A stretch of 64,000 bases of DNA from an uncultured Clostridia bacterium (lineage in GTDB: Bacteria > Bacillota > Clostridia > Oscillospirales > Acutalibacteraceae). Below are positions 43,172 through 52,544 of the stretch, piece after piece. The stretch lies in contig CALFTN010000059.1 in NCBI GenBank assembly GCA_937916395.1, positions 128,492 to 192,491 on the forward strand. Direction: 5' to 3'. The position numbers and the translations under genes are program-made. Numbering within the stretch: position 1 is the first letter of the stretch; the number at the start of each line of letters is the position of its first letter. The notes under the pieces are model-generated. The model did no database searches, was not told where the DNA came from, and saw only the letters and a list, made by a program, of their open reading frames with translations.

Positions 43172-43861
43172 ATGGAAGAAATTAAAACTGCAGCTACTGC
43201 AAGTGAAGTTAATATAGAAACAGCCGAAGAAGTTCAGATTATTAAGAATGACATTGGTTTTAAGAAAAAACCAATTTATGATTTTATTAAAAGAATGGTG
43301 GATATTCTTGTATCAGTTGTGGCTCTTACAGTGGGCCTTCCTGTGTTTATAATAATTGCTTTAATTATTATGATAGATGATTTTGGCAATCCATTTTATA
43401 TGCAGGAAAGAATCGGAAAAAACGGTAAAGCCTTTAATATGCTTAAGTTCAGAACAATGTATCGTCACGCTGATGCTATGAAGGTTGACTTAATGGCAGG
43501 CAATGAGTATGAGTCTGTTCATTTTAAAATGTCAAATGACCCAAGAATTACAAGGGTTGGCAAGATTCTAAGAAGAACAAGCCTTGACGAGCTTCCGCAA
43601 ATTATAAATATATTAACTGGCTCGATGACAATTATTGGTCCCAGACCATTTTTAAGAGTTGAGCAGGACCAATTACCAGCTGACAGACTTTTGGTAAAAC
43701 CAGGTCTTTCGTGCTACTGGCAGCTTGCAGATACAGTTAAAATGTCTAACGAAGAGCAGTTAGAGTTAGACTATAAATATATAAGAATTCGTTCAGTCAA
43801 AACAGATTTAGAAATCATTTTCAAGACAATTATGTCGGTGGTTAAGGGAATGAACACATAA
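43172..43861 (+). CDS. Phosphoglycosyl transferase (initiating sugar transferase), plus-strand operon
   Basis: A 229-residue PGT. About 40 polar residues precede the re-entrant helix RMVDILVSVVALTVGLPVFI; then FGNPFYMQERIGKNGKAFNM, LKFRTMYRHADAMKVDLMAG, the catalytic RRTSLDELPQIINILTGSM, and IIGPRPFLRVEQDQLPADRL. PGLSCYWQLADTVKMS replaces the usual PGLTGWAQI, and the PGT resembles the EpsL/WcaJ group. It starts the repeat unit of this second operon. AGGTG lies before the ATG. The N-terminal extension is not seen in the small PGT at 25613. Confidence 0.92.
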   Translation: MEEIKTAATASEVNIETAEEVQIIKNDIGFKKKPIYDFIKRMVDILVSVVALTVGLPVFIIIALIIMIDDFGNPFYMQERIGKNGKAFNMLKFRTMYRHADAMKVDLMAGNEYESVHFKMSNDPRITRVGKILRRTSLDELPQIINILTGSMTIIGPRPFLRVEQDQLPADRLLVKPGLSCYWQLADTVKMSNEEQLELDYKYIRIRSVKTDLEIIFKTIMSVVKGMNT

Positions 43862-43878
43862 AGAAATGTGGTGTAATA

Positions 43879-44646
43879 ATGGGGTTTGAGCACAAGATAA
43901 ATAAAAATGACGTGCCTGTGTGTAATATTATGGGTGTCAATATTGCAGCTATAAATATGGATTGGCTTTTGGATTTTACAGATAGGAACATTAGTAATTT
44001 ATCTGGCGACTATATGTGTATTTCTAACGTTCATACAACGGTTACTGCGTATGAAAGTGATGATTATTGCGAAGTTCAGAATAATGCGGTTTTAGCTATA
44101 CCAGATGGCGGACCTATCGCATCGTTGGTACAAAAGCGTGGTAATAACAATGCTAAGAGAACGACCGGTCCGGATTATCTAGAAGAGATTTTAAAAATAT
44201 CAGCTGAAAAGGGTTGGAAGCATTATTTTTATGGTTCAACAGAAGAAACTATAAATAAATTGAAAATAATGTTAGAAGAAAAATATAATGGCGTTCAGGT
44301 AGTTGGTATGTATAGCCCACCATTCAGAGAGCTTACTACTGAAGAAGAAGAGCGTATTATTGCTGAAATAAATGAAGCTCAGCCGGATTTTATATGGGTA
44401 GGTTTAGGTGCACCGAAGCAAGAAGTCTGGATGGCAGAACACCAAGGTAAAGTAAAAGGCTTTATGGTAGGCGTCGGAGCTGCATTTGATTATATGGTCG
44501 GTAATATTTCAAGAGCACCTGAATGGATGCAGAATCATAATTTAGAATGGCTTTACAGGCTATTACAAGACCCAAAAAGATTATTTTATAGATATCTTTA
44601 TACAAACCCTAAATTTATATGGCATGCGATAGTAAAAGGAAGATGA
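43879..44646 (+). CDS. WecG/TagA/CpsF-family GT26 glycosyltransferase
   Basis: A 255-residue GT26 enzyme. Hallmarks: VCNIMGVNIAAINMDWLLDF at the start, NNAVLAIPDGGPIASLVQKR with the essential Asp, RTTGPDYLEEILKIS, HYFYGSTEETI, and FIWVGLGAPKQEVWMAEH, then GVGAAFDYMVGNISRAPEWM. The basic C-terminal helix (residues 230-255) contacts the membrane. It adds the second sugar to the lipid-linked first sugar, often ManNAc-type, as TagA does in wall teichoic acid. It follows the PGT by 17 bases; the two form a starting pair. Confidence 0.95.
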   Translation: MGFEHKINKNDVPVCNIMGVNIAAINMDWLLDFTDRNISNLSGDYMCISNVHTTVTAYESDDYCEVQNNAVLAIPDGGPIASLVQKRGNNNAKRTTGPDYLEEILKISAEKGWKHYFYGSTEETINKLKIMLEEKYNGVQVVGMYSPPFRELTTEEEERIIAEINEAQPDFIWVGLGAPKQEVWMAEHQGKVKGFMVGVGAAFDYMVGNISRAPEWMQNHNLEWLYRLLQDPKRLFYRYLYTNPKFIWHAIVKGR

Positions 44647-44647
44647 A

Positions 44648-45724
44648 ATGCAAGAGAAGATAGAGTTAGAAAAAAAACCAAGAGTTTTATTGGTTGGTCC
44701 AGGTTTAAACGTAAAGGGCGGAATAACAACCGTACTTAATTCGTATTTGGATTCCGAGTTAGTAGAAAAAGTTGAGTTTGGATTTGTACCGACGATGGAA
44801 GATGGTTCGAAATTAAAAAAACTTTTTGTTGCAATAAAAGGATATTTTTTGTTTTTAAAATTGGTGAACGAGTATGATATTGTTCACATTCATATGGCAG
44901 CACAAGCGAGTTTTATAAGAAAATCATTATTTGTAAGACAGGCTTATAAGAAAAATAAAAAAATAATTATACACCAACACGCAGGTAGTTTTGACAGTTT
45001 CTTCATTGAAGAATCGTCTGCAAAAAGGAAAGAACAAATAAAAAAAGTGTTTTCTATGGCAGAAAAAGTTGTTGTTCTTTCTGAGGAATGGAAAACATTT
45101 TTTGTCCAAAATGAAATTTCCTCTTCAGAAAAAACTCTTGTTGTTCATAATGGAGTAAAAATTCCTATAAAGAAAGAAAAAGATTATACAAATAAGAACG
45201 TTATGTTCTTAGGTAGATTAGATGAGAAAAAAGGGATATATGACTTAATAAAAGCGATTCCACAAATACTTAAAATGTGCCCAGATGCAGAGTTCTATTT
45301 TGCTGGTGATGGTGAAATGCAAAAATCTAAAGAGTTAGTGGAAAAGTTAGATCTTAATAAACAAGTGCATTTTGAGGGTTGGATTGCAAAAAATGAAAAA
45401 GAGGCATTGTTTGAAAAATGTAGTGTATTTGTTTTGCCTACATATTTTGAAGCGATGCCAATGTCTGTTTTAGAGGCAATGAGTTATGGTTTAGCGACAA
45501 TAACAACAGAAGTAGGAGGTATTCCTCAGATAATTCAAAATGGTGAAAATGGTGTGTTTATTACACCGGGTGATATTAACGAAATTGCTGAAACTACAAC
45601 GGCAATATTATTGGATGAAGAAAAGAAAAAATTTTTAGGAGAAAATGCCATAGATAAAATAAAAAATGATTTTTCTGAGGATAGTGTAGTAGAGAAGGTA
45701 TACCAAGTATATTTAGATTTATAA
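44648..45724 (+). CDS. GT4-family glycosyltransferase
   Basis: A 358-residue GT-B enzyme. The start PRVLLVGPGLNVKGGITTVL has the GGI glycine loop; VMFLGRLDEKKGIYDLIKAI and PTYFEAMPMSVLEAMSYGLA (E-A-x-P donor site, near residue 265) follow. KKIIIHQHAGSFDSF is typical of capsule GT4 enzymes. It adds a sugar after the GT26 step. The gene begins one base after the GT26 stop, preceded by AAGGAAG, so translation is coupled. Confidence 0.93.
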   Translation: MQEKIELEKKPRVLLVGPGLNVKGGITTVLNSYLDSELVEKVEFGFVPTMEDGSKLKKLFVAIKGYFLFLKLVNEYDIVHIHMAAQASFIRKSLFVRQAYKKNKKIIIHQHAGSFDSFFIEESSAKRKEQIKKVFSMAEKVVVLSEEWKTFFVQNEISSSEKTLVVHNGVKIPIKKEKDYTNKNVMFLGRLDEKKGIYDLIKAIPQILKMCPDAEFYFAGDGEMQKSKELVEKLDLNKQVHFEGWIAKNEKEALFEKCSVFVLPTYFEAMPMSVLEAMSYGLATITTEVGGIPQIIQNGENGVFITPGDINEIAETTTAILLDEEKKKFLGENAIDKIKNDFSEDSVVEKVYQVYLDL

Positions 45725-45764
45725 GCACACAAAGCAATTAATATAAAAGAATGGAGAGGTGAGT

Positions 45765-47054
45765 ATGTTAAAGACGAAGAGAGAATATTACGTTTTTTTA
45801 GTGATTTTATATTTATTTGTATTTCAGTTTGCTATAATGCGATATCTTACTGTGTTCAAATATTTAGATGAATTATATGCAGTCTTAGCAATACCACTTT
45901 TCGTATGGAATTATAGGGATAGATTGAAATTAATCATTTTAAATTTCAATAAAAAGAAAACTAATAATATAGAGTATTTAAAAAGAGGCTTTAAATCAAC
46001 AAAAGCCAAATTGCTACTTGCAATCAGTACCTTTGTTTTAATTGGACTTGTAGGAAATATTATATATGGTTATCAAAGCTTTATAGCAATAGCAATAGAT
46101 ATACTCTTAAATGTTAAATTTGTTTTAGGAATATTCACAACATTTTATATTTTCAAAAATATTAATCTTTTGGATTACAAACAAGAAATTTCAAAGCATA
46201 TACACATTATAATTTCGGCACTTTTTGTTTTGTTGCTTGTTGATGTGATTTTTGAGATTTTTCCTTGCTATGAGATAAGATATGGATTAAGGTCGGAACA
46301 GTTGTATTATACTCATCCGACAGAATTAGCATCTGTTTCCTTTTTCTTGTTGCTGCTAAATATTCTTTTTTCGGTAAAAACAGATAAAAAAGAGATTATA
46401 TTTACAATATTTTCTTCAGCTCTTGTAGTTTCATCTTTAAGGTTAAAAGCAGTGGCGATAGTTGTTGTTTTTCTTGCTACATGGCTTTGGATAGTTTTAA
46501 TGAAAAAGCAGATAAAACCATGGCAACTTATTGTGTTTGCTCCAGTAGCCATTTATATTGCATGGGATCAAGTGTATTTTTATTTCTTTAGTGATGTTAG
46601 TAGAGATACTGTCAGAGGAGCTCTATCGTTCACTTCAATAAAGATTTTAAAGGATTATTTCCCAATTGGTACAGGTTTAGGAACTTTTGCATCGGCACCA
46701 AGTGGCGATTATTATTCAAAAGTATATGAAATTTATGGGATAAATGATATTTGGGGATTGACGCCTGAGTGGCCTGAATTTGTTTCGGATTGTTTTTGGC
46801 CAATGGTTTTAGGACAAACTGGATTTTTAGGTTTGGTTATATATGTTTATATTATTATTATGCTTTTTAAAGAGTTAAATAAGCCTTTTAGAACCAATAA
46901 AAGTGTTTATTTAGCGGGTTTAGGAGCCTTAGTTTACTTGGTTATATCAAGTGTGGCAGAATCTGCATTTGTAAATCCATTAGCTTTACCGTTATCCATG
47001 GTTATAGGGCTTTGTTTTATTTATCAAAATCAACAAAGCAAAGAAACAATATAA
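45765..47054 (+). CDS. Wzy-type polymerase / O-antigen ligase family membrane protein
   Basis: A 429-residue protein with about 11 membrane helices and a long outer loop near residues 270-345 (SDVSRDTVRGALSFTSIKIL and FPIGTGLGTFASAPSGDYYS) that fits the Wzy_C family pattern of Arg plus PxGxGxG. It is predicted to link repeat units flipped by the transporter at 50225. The ATG at 45765 lies eight bases after GGAG; the GTG six bases upstream overlaps that site. Confidence 0.85.
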   Translation: MLKTKREYYVFLVILYLFVFQFAIMRYLTVFKYLDELYAVLAIPLFVWNYRDRLKLIILNFNKKKTNNIEYLKRGFKSTKAKLLLAISTFVLIGLVGNIIYGYQSFIAIAIDILLNVKFVLGIFTTFYIFKNINLLDYKQEISKHIHIIISALFVLLLVDVIFEIFPCYEIRYGLRSEQLYYTHPTELASVSFFLLLLNILFSVKTDKKEIIFTIFSSALVVSSLRLKAVAIVVVFLATWLWIVLMKKQIKPWQLIVFAPVAIYIAWDQVYFYFFSDVSRDTVRGALSFTSIKILKDYFPIGTGLGTFASAPSGDYYSKVYEIYGINDIWGLTPEWPEFVSDCFWPMVLGQTGFLGLVIYVYIIIMLFKELNKPFRTNKSVYLAGLGALVYLVISSVAESAFVNPLALPLSMVIGLCFIYQNQQSKETI

Positions 47055-47115
47055 GTTATTTCGTGGTTTTGTAGAAAAAGTTTATTTAAATATGAATTTG
47101 TAGAGGGACATAAAG

Positions 47116-48102
47116 GTGAATAATGCTCTTATTTCAATAATTGTGCCTGTTTATAATGCGAATGCCTTTTTGAAACAATGTCTTGATAGTATTGCTATGC
47201 AAACTTATACAAATGTAGAAGTAATACTTGTGGATGATGGTTCAACTGATAATAGCGGAGATTTGTGTGACAAATATGCAAAAAAAGATTCGCGATTTAA
47301 AGTGCTTCACAAGGATAATGAAGGTGTTTCAAAGGCTCGTAATGTTGCACTTGCACAAGCAAAAGGTTCTTTTATTGGTTTTGTGGATAGCGATGATACT
47401 ATAGAACCAGATATGTTTGAAATATTATATAATAATCTAATGGACTGTAATGCTGATATATCAATTTGTGACTTGTCACAAATTGAAAATTCATCTGTAA
47501 AAAAATGGTCTAATATCCAAAATAAAACTATCTACAATAGTGAGGATGCACTCAAAGAAGTTTTGTTAGGTAGAGCTTTTTTTGGAGGACCATGTAACAA
47601 GCTTTTTAGAAAAACGATAATTAATGAACTGAAATTTCCAGAAGATATATATTATGGTGAAGACAAAATTTTTGTTGTTGAAGCATTTTTGAACGCAAAA
47701 AAGATTGTTTTTGATCCGAAATCGAAATATAATTATTTTAAACGAGAAAATAGTGCATGTAATGATTTTTTTTCTGAAAAAACATTTACTTTATACATCG
47801 CACAATTAAGAATTGCTGAACAAATTTTAAATAATTGTAATTCAAATGTAAGAAAATACGTACAAACCTCAACGCTACTTTGTGATATTTCACTTTTAGA
47901 AAAACTGTATTATGATAAAGAAAAGAGAGACGTTTATTGTGAAGTGTTACAAAAAAGTATACGTGAAAACTTCTCTTTAGAAAAGATAAGGGAAATACAA
48001 AATTTTCAAAAAATATCTGTTTTTTTGGCAAGGATTCACTATAAATTATTTTTTGCAATAATACCCTTAAAAGAACTTATTAAAAGATTGAAAAATCGGT
48101 GA
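47116..48102 (+). CDS. GT2-family glycosyltransferase (CpsJ/EpsJ type)
   Basis: A 328-residue GT-A enzyme, starting at GTG with GAGGGA upstream. LISIIVPVYNANAFLKQCLD, VILVDDGSTDNSGDLCDKYA, NEGVSKARNVALAQAKGSFI, and FVDSDDTIEPDMFEILY give the donor and metal sites; GGPCNKLFRKTIINELKFPE, then YYGEDKIFVVEAF, is the acceptor-domain signature. It shares this whole C-terminal plan with the GT2 at 49189 and is likely its paralogue. The C terminus has a basic hydrophobic tail (HYKLFFAIIPLKELIKRLKN). Confidence 0.92.
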   Translation: MNNALISIIVPVYNANAFLKQCLDSIAMQTYTNVEVILVDDGSTDNSGDLCDKYAKKDSRFKVLHKDNEGVSKARNVALAQAKGSFIGFVDSDDTIEPDMFEILYNNLMDCNADISICDLSQIENSSVKKWSNIQNKTIYNSEDALKEVLLGRAFFGGPCNKLFRKTIINELKFPEDIYYGEDKIFVVEAFLNAKKIVFDPKSKYNYFKRENSACNDFFSEKTFTLYIAQLRIAEQILNNCNSNVRKYVQTSTLLCDISLLEKLYYDKEKRDVYCEVLQKSIRENFSLEKIREIQNFQKISVFLARIHYKLFFAIIPLKELIKRLKNR

Positions 48103-48190
48103 ATAAAATGAAGATTTCAATTCAGTTTCATTGAAACTGTTACAGAGTGAATTGAAAATCCAATAATTAATTGAAGTGTGGTATAAAACT

Positions 48191-49117
48191 ATGAACGAAC
48201 CAATTATTTCAGTAATAATACCAGTATATAAGGTAGAAAAATATTTAGAAGAATGTGTCAAAAGCGTTATTAATCAAACTTATAAGAATTTAGAAATAAT
48301 TCTTGTAGATGATGGTTCACCAGATTCTTGTCCGATATTGTGCGATGAATGGGCAAAAAGGGATTCTCGTATAGTTGTTATTCATAAAGAGAATGGTGGG
48401 TTGTCTTCAGCAAGAAATGCAGGAGTTGCTATAGCAAAAGGCGAATACATTGGATTTGTTGATAGCGATGATTTTGTAGCGCTTGATATGTATGAAAAAA
48501 TGTATAATGCAATTTTGAAAAGCAATGCTGAACTATGCATTTGTGGGATGAAATGGATTAACGAAGATGGAAGTGTTTACGAAAAAATATCTCCATCACC
48601 AATAATCGACGAGGTTTTAACAAAAGAAGAAGCTTTTTACAAATTGTTTGGTCTAAGTTATTCTTATTATGTTACATCTGTAAATAGATTATATAAAAAA
48701 AATATTTTTGAAAAGGTGGTTTTCCCAGCAGGCAAATTGTATGAAGATGAGTTTACTGCTCATCATTTTTTTGAAGAGTGCGAGAGCATTGTTTGCATAA
48801 AAGATGAGTTGTATTTTTATGTTCAGCACCAAGGAAGTATTACGCATAGTGCGTATACAATAAAAAAAATGGAAGCGGTGGATTCGTCGTATGACCGATA
48901 TATGTTTTTTAAAGAAAAAAAAGATAAAGAAAAAATGAAACTTTCTGCTCGACAGATTTATGGAAATTTGTTGAGAAATATAAAAGAAGCAGATGTCTTA
49001 GAATTCAAAGGGATTTTTCGTAAATGGGTTCATGTATGTATAAAGCTTTTATTTCCTGATATTCGTATAGGTAAGTTGTTGTTTTTTTATATTAAACGGA
49101 TATTAAAATGTTTGTAA
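48191..49117 (+). CDS. GT2-family glycosyltransferase
   Basis: A 308-residue GT-A enzyme. From MNEPIISVIIPVYKVEKYLE it has IILVDDGSPDSCPILCDEWA, NGGLSSARNAGVAIAKGEYI, and FVDSDDFVALDMYEKMY. The acceptor part has VTSVNRLYKKNIFEKVVFPA and LYEDEFTAHHFFEEC, typical of EpsJ-like transferases. The ATG at 48191 starts at the conserved first strand, while the GTG 15 bases earlier would add only MWYKT; the ribosome site is weak in both cases. It lies between two more closely related GT2 genes. Confidence 0.91.
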   Translation: MNEPIISVIIPVYKVEKYLEECVKSVINQTYKNLEIILVDDGSPDSCPILCDEWAKRDSRIVVIHKENGGLSSARNAGVAIAKGEYIGFVDSDDFVALDMYEKMYNAILKSNAELCICGMKWINEDGSVYEKISPSPIIDEVLTKEEAFYKLFGLSYSYYVTSVNRLYKKNIFEKVVFPAGKLYEDEFTAHHFFEECESIVCIKDELYFYVQHQGSITHSAYTIKKMEAVDSSYDRYMFFKEKKDKEKMKLSARQIYGNLLRNIKEADVLEFKGIFRKWVHVCIKLLFPDIRIGKLLFFYIKRILKCL

Positions 49118-49188
49118 CAATTCGGTTAAAACAGAGAATAGTAAATTTATAATAAATAGACTTACTTTTGGATAATAGGGGGTATAGT

Positions 49189-50166
49189 ATGTTAAAAAAA
49201 GATAAGTTGGTTAGTATCGTTGTGCCAGTTTATAATGCTGAAGATTATCTTGAGAGTTGTGTGGATTCATTAATTTCACAAACATATAAGAATATAGAAA
49301 TAATTCTTGTAAATGATGGTTCTACGGACCATAGCGTAGAGATTTGTGAAAAATATGCCAAGATGGATTCACGAATTAAAGTAATGCATAAAGAAAATGG
49401 AGGGGTTTCCAGTGCAAGAAATACTGCACTAAAAGAAGCCTCTGGAGACTATGTATGTTTTGTGGATAGCGATGATACAACAAATGAGGATATGATTAGA
49501 ATTCTTTATGATACGATGATTAGCAAAAGTGCTGACATAGTGATATGTTCATATCAACTCGTTTCTGAAGATGGTTTGATTGAGAATGTTTCAGTTACAA
49601 AAGATGTGGAATTTACAACAAGAGAGGCATTGAAAGATGTATTGTTAACCAAAACATTCACAGGAAGCCCTTGGGGAAAATTATTCAAAACAGAAAAAGT
49701 GAAAACTCTAAGTTTTGATGAAGATATTTTTTTTGGTGAAGATATGCTTTTTGTAGTGAAAGCTATAAAAAATGCTGAGAAGATTGTATTTATACCATTG
49801 CCATACTATAATTATAATATCAGAGAAAACAGTGCAAGCACGAGTTTTTTTAACGATAAAAGGTTTAGTGATTTAATTTCAAGACAAAGAATTTATGGTG
49901 AAATTTCTCAAATGAATGACCGAGAATTAACAGAATATGCCCATGTCTCTATTATTTTGGCGGATATCATAATGTTACAACAATTGTTTTATGAAAAGTC
50001 GATTCATAAAAAATATTGTAAAGATATAGAAAAAAGTGTAAGGAACAATTTTAGTTTTAAATTTATTAAAATACTAGGCTTAAAAAATACAATTAGAGCT
50101 ATTTCTATTTGTTTTTCGTTTAAATTATTTAATATATTAATGGGTATAGAGAATGTTTTGAAATAA
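49189..50166 (+). CDS. GT2-family glycosyltransferase, paralogue of the one at 47116
   Basis: A 325-residue GT-A enzyme with LVSIVVPVYNAEDYLESCVD, IILVNDGSTDHSVEICEKYA (N replaces the usual first D), ENGGVSSARNTALKEASGDY, and CFVDSDDTTNEDMIRILYD. The acceptor domain, GSPWGKLFKTEKVKTLSFDE, FFGEDMLFVVKAIKNAEKIV, and YYNYNIRENSASTSFFNDKR, matches the GT2 at 47116 block by block. The ATG at 49189 has an AGGGGG site; an in-frame TTG at 49168 does not. It precedes the flippase by 58 bases. Confidence 0.92.
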   Translation: MLKKDKLVSIVVPVYNAEDYLESCVDSLISQTYKNIEIILVNDGSTDHSVEICEKYAKMDSRIKVMHKENGGVSSARNTALKEASGDYVCFVDSDDTTNEDMIRILYDTMISKSADIVICSYQLVSEDGLIENVSVTKDVEFTTREALKDVLLTKTFTGSPWGKLFKTEKVKTLSFDEDIFFGEDMLFVVKAIKNAEKIVFIPLPYYNYNIRENSASTSFFNDKRFSDLISRQRIYGEISQMNDRELTEYAHVSIILADIIMLQQLFYEKSIHKKYCKDIEKSVRNNFSFKFIKILGLKNTIRAISICFSFKLFNILMGIENVLK

Positions 50167-50224
50167 TTAAAAGTGGTGTTAAAGTTATTCGGTTTTACCC
50201 CACCTTTGTGCAAGGAGTAAGAAG

Positions 50225-51670
50225 ATGAACAAAGCAAAAATTGTAACAAATTTCATATGGCGGTTCTCTGAGCGCGTTGGTGCACAGGTAGTAGGTTTGT
50301 TGGTTTCTTTTATTCTTGCAAGATTATTAGAGCCTACGGTGTACGGAACAATAGCATTGGTTAATGTTTTTCTTACCATATTACAGGTGTTTGTAGATAG
50401 TGGTTTGGGTACTGCATTAATTCAAAAAAAAGAGGCTGACCAAGTAGATTTTTCATCGGTTTTTTATTTCAATATTCTTATGAGTATTGTAATTTATATT
50501 GCGTTGTTTTTCGCAGCACCGTTAATTGCCGATTTCTATGACAATCAGGAAATGATAGCAATAATAAGGGTTGTAAGTGTTATAGTTCTGATATCAGGGG
50601 TAAGAGGTATTCAACAAGCTTACGTGTCGAGAACGGGAGAATTTAAAAAATTCTTTGTTTCAACATTAATAGCAACGCTTCTCTCTGCTGTTATTGGTAT
50701 ATATATGGCATACAACGGCTTTGGTGTTTGGGCGTTGGTTGCTCAGAGTATTTCAAGCGCAGCTATTGGCACCGTTATTTTATGGGTAACTGTTAAGTGG
50801 AGACCTACGCTACAGTTTTCGTTTGAGCGACTTAAAGGCTTATTAGGTTATGGCTGGAAAATTTTAGGTTCAAGTTTAATTATTTCAATTTATGCAAATT
50901 TAAGACAGTTGTTAATCGGTAAGATATATACCACAGAAGATTTAGCCTATTATAACAAGGGTAATGAAATACCAAATAAAATAGTGCCAAATATTGAAGC
51001 CTCTGTTACAAGTGTTTTGTTGCCTGCTGTGTCACAACAACAGGACGATTTAAACAGTGTAAAAGAAACAACAAGAAAAACAGTAAAAACAATGTCCTTT
51101 GCTATGTGGCCTATGATGCTTGGCATGGCTGCTTGTGCTGAAAATTTAATTGAACTGTTACTTACAGAAAAATGGTTACCTTCAGTCAGCTACTTACAGG
51201 TATTTTGCGTTGAAGCGGTAATATGGCCGATATCATCAGTTTATTACAATTCAATAAACGCAATAGGCAGAAGTGACATAAATTTAAAAATTCAACTTGT
51301 GGTTCGCTCTGTAGGTATAGTTATTTTGTTTTTAGCTATAAAGCAAGGCGTGTTTTTTATAGCATTAACTTCATTGATAGTTTCATTACTGGAATTTTCA
51401 ATTGTTTCAATGATAAACAGAAAATTAATAAGCTACAAGCTCAAAGAACAGGTAAGAGATATTGTTCCCTCAATGTTATTAGCATTAGCGATGGGTGCCG
51501 TGGTTCTTGGTGTAGGCTATTTTAATTTTTCTAATTTAGTTAGTTTAGTACTTCAGGTAGCAGTTGGTGTAGCAGTTTATTGCTTGGGTGCATATATACT
51601 TAAATTTGAAGCTTTCCGCTTTATTCTCAAATTATTAAGTGGAATTACAAGAAAATTTAAAAGAGGGTAA
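50225..51670 (+). CDS. Wzx/WzxC-TuaB-type flippase
   Basis: A 481-residue membrane protein of the MOP superfamily, WzxC/TuaB branch. The opening NFIWRFSERVGAQVVGLLVS, ARLLEPTVYGTIALVNVFLT, and DSGLGTALIQKKEADQVDFS are near-consensus for this branch; YGWKILGSSLIISIYANLRQ and YTTEDLAYYNKGNEIPNKIV are further markers. It exports the lipid-linked repeat of this operon. TuaB acts on uronic-acid-containing teichuronate, but substrate cannot be deduced. AAGGAG precedes the ATG. Confidence 0.95.
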   Translation: MNKAKIVTNFIWRFSERVGAQVVGLLVSFILARLLEPTVYGTIALVNVFLTILQVFVDSGLGTALIQKKEADQVDFSSVFYFNILMSIVIYIALFFAAPLIADFYDNQEMIAIIRVVSVIVLISGVRGIQQAYVSRTGEFKKFFVSTLIATLLSAVIGIYMAYNGFGVWALVAQSISSAAIGTVILWVTVKWRPTLQFSFERLKGLLGYGWKILGSSLIISIYANLRQLLIGKIYTTEDLAYYNKGNEIPNKIVPNIEASVTSVLLPAVSQQQDDLNSVKETTRKTVKTMSFAMWPMMLGMAACAENLIELLLTEKWLPSVSYLQVFCVEAVIWPISSVYYNSINAIGRSDINLKIQLVVRSVGIVILFLAIKQGVFFIALTSLIVSLLEFSIVSMINRKLISYKLKEQVRDIVPSMLLALAMGAVVLGVGYFNFSNLVSLVLQVAVGVAVYCLGAYILKFEAFRFILKLLSGITRKFKRG

Positions 51671-51674
51671 TTCA

Positions 51675-52529
51675 GTGTTAATTGTAAATTTAAAAGGCGG
51701 CATGGGCAACCAGATGTTTCAATATGCGTTATATAAAGTTCTCTCTATGCGTGGCAAGAGGGTAATGCTTGATGTTTCACATATTAAAAATGATATGCAA
51801 TTAATTAATAGAAGCACAATATTTGATGCATATAAATTAGATAGACATTACGTTGATTTTGGTCGAGTGTTTAATAAGATAATAAGCCGATTCTTAATGC
51901 CAGTGTTTAAAAGAATCGTTGGCTTATATATGGAAAAAGAAGAAGGAACATTAGATCCTGAACTTATAAATCTCAAAAAAGGATATCTTGAGGGTTACTG
52001 GCAGACTGAAAGATATTTTAAGGAATACAGAACTGAAATTTGCAAAGATTTTTCGTTGCTTCAAGATTTATCAGAAGAAAACAAGAAGATGTTAGAAAAA
52101 ATTGCTGCAGAACCATGTGCAGTATCTCTTCATATAAGACTGGGTGATTATACTACACCTGTAAATGAAGAGCTTTTTGGTGGGATATGTACAGAAGAAT
52201 ATTACAAAAACGCAGTTGAGCATATTAAGCAAAAATATGAAAATGCAAAGTTTTTTGTGTTTTCAAACGGAGAACACAACATTACAGGCATATTGCCGGA
52301 CATCAATTACGAATTAGTTAATATTAATGATGAAAATACTGGTTGGGCAGATATGTATCTTATGAGTCAATGTGATCATAATATTATCGCAAATAGTTCT
52401 TTTAGTTGGTGGGGTGCTTGGTTAAATCAAAACGAAAATAAAACCGTGATTGCTCCTCAAAAGTGGATCAACGGTCAAAATATGACGGATATTTGCCCTG
52501 ATGAATGGGTGAGAATAAGTGTTGTTTAA
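51675..52529 (+). CDS. GT11 alpha-1,2-fucosyltransferase-like enzyme
   Basis: A 284-residue enzyme. Motif I is NLKGGMGNQMFQYALYKVL at the N terminus, motif II is SLHIRLGDYTTP, and motif III NSSFSWWGAWLNQNENKTVI, all GT11. In motif II the second Arg of the usual HxRRGD is Leu, a variant seen in some family members. The start is taken as the GTG at 51675, seven bases after AGAGGG and at the first strand; the GTG at 51639 lies inside the flippase gene. It probably fucosylates this operon's repeat unit with GDP-fucose from Fkp. Confidence 0.9.
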   Translation: MLIVNLKGGMGNQMFQYALYKVLSMRGKRVMLDVSHIKNDMQLINRSTIFDAYKLDRHYVDFGRVFNKIISRFLMPVFKRIVGLYMEKEEGTLDPELINLKKGYLEGYWQTERYFKEYRTEICKDFSLLQDLSEENKKMLEKIAAEPCAVSLHIRLGDYTTPVNEELFGGICTEEYYKNAVEHIKQKYENAKFFVFSNGEHNITGILPDINYELVNINDENTGWADMYLMSQCDHNIIANSSFSWWGAWLNQNENKTVIAPQKWINGQNMTDICPDEWVRISVV

Positions 52530-52544
52530 AATCGGAGCGCTATC

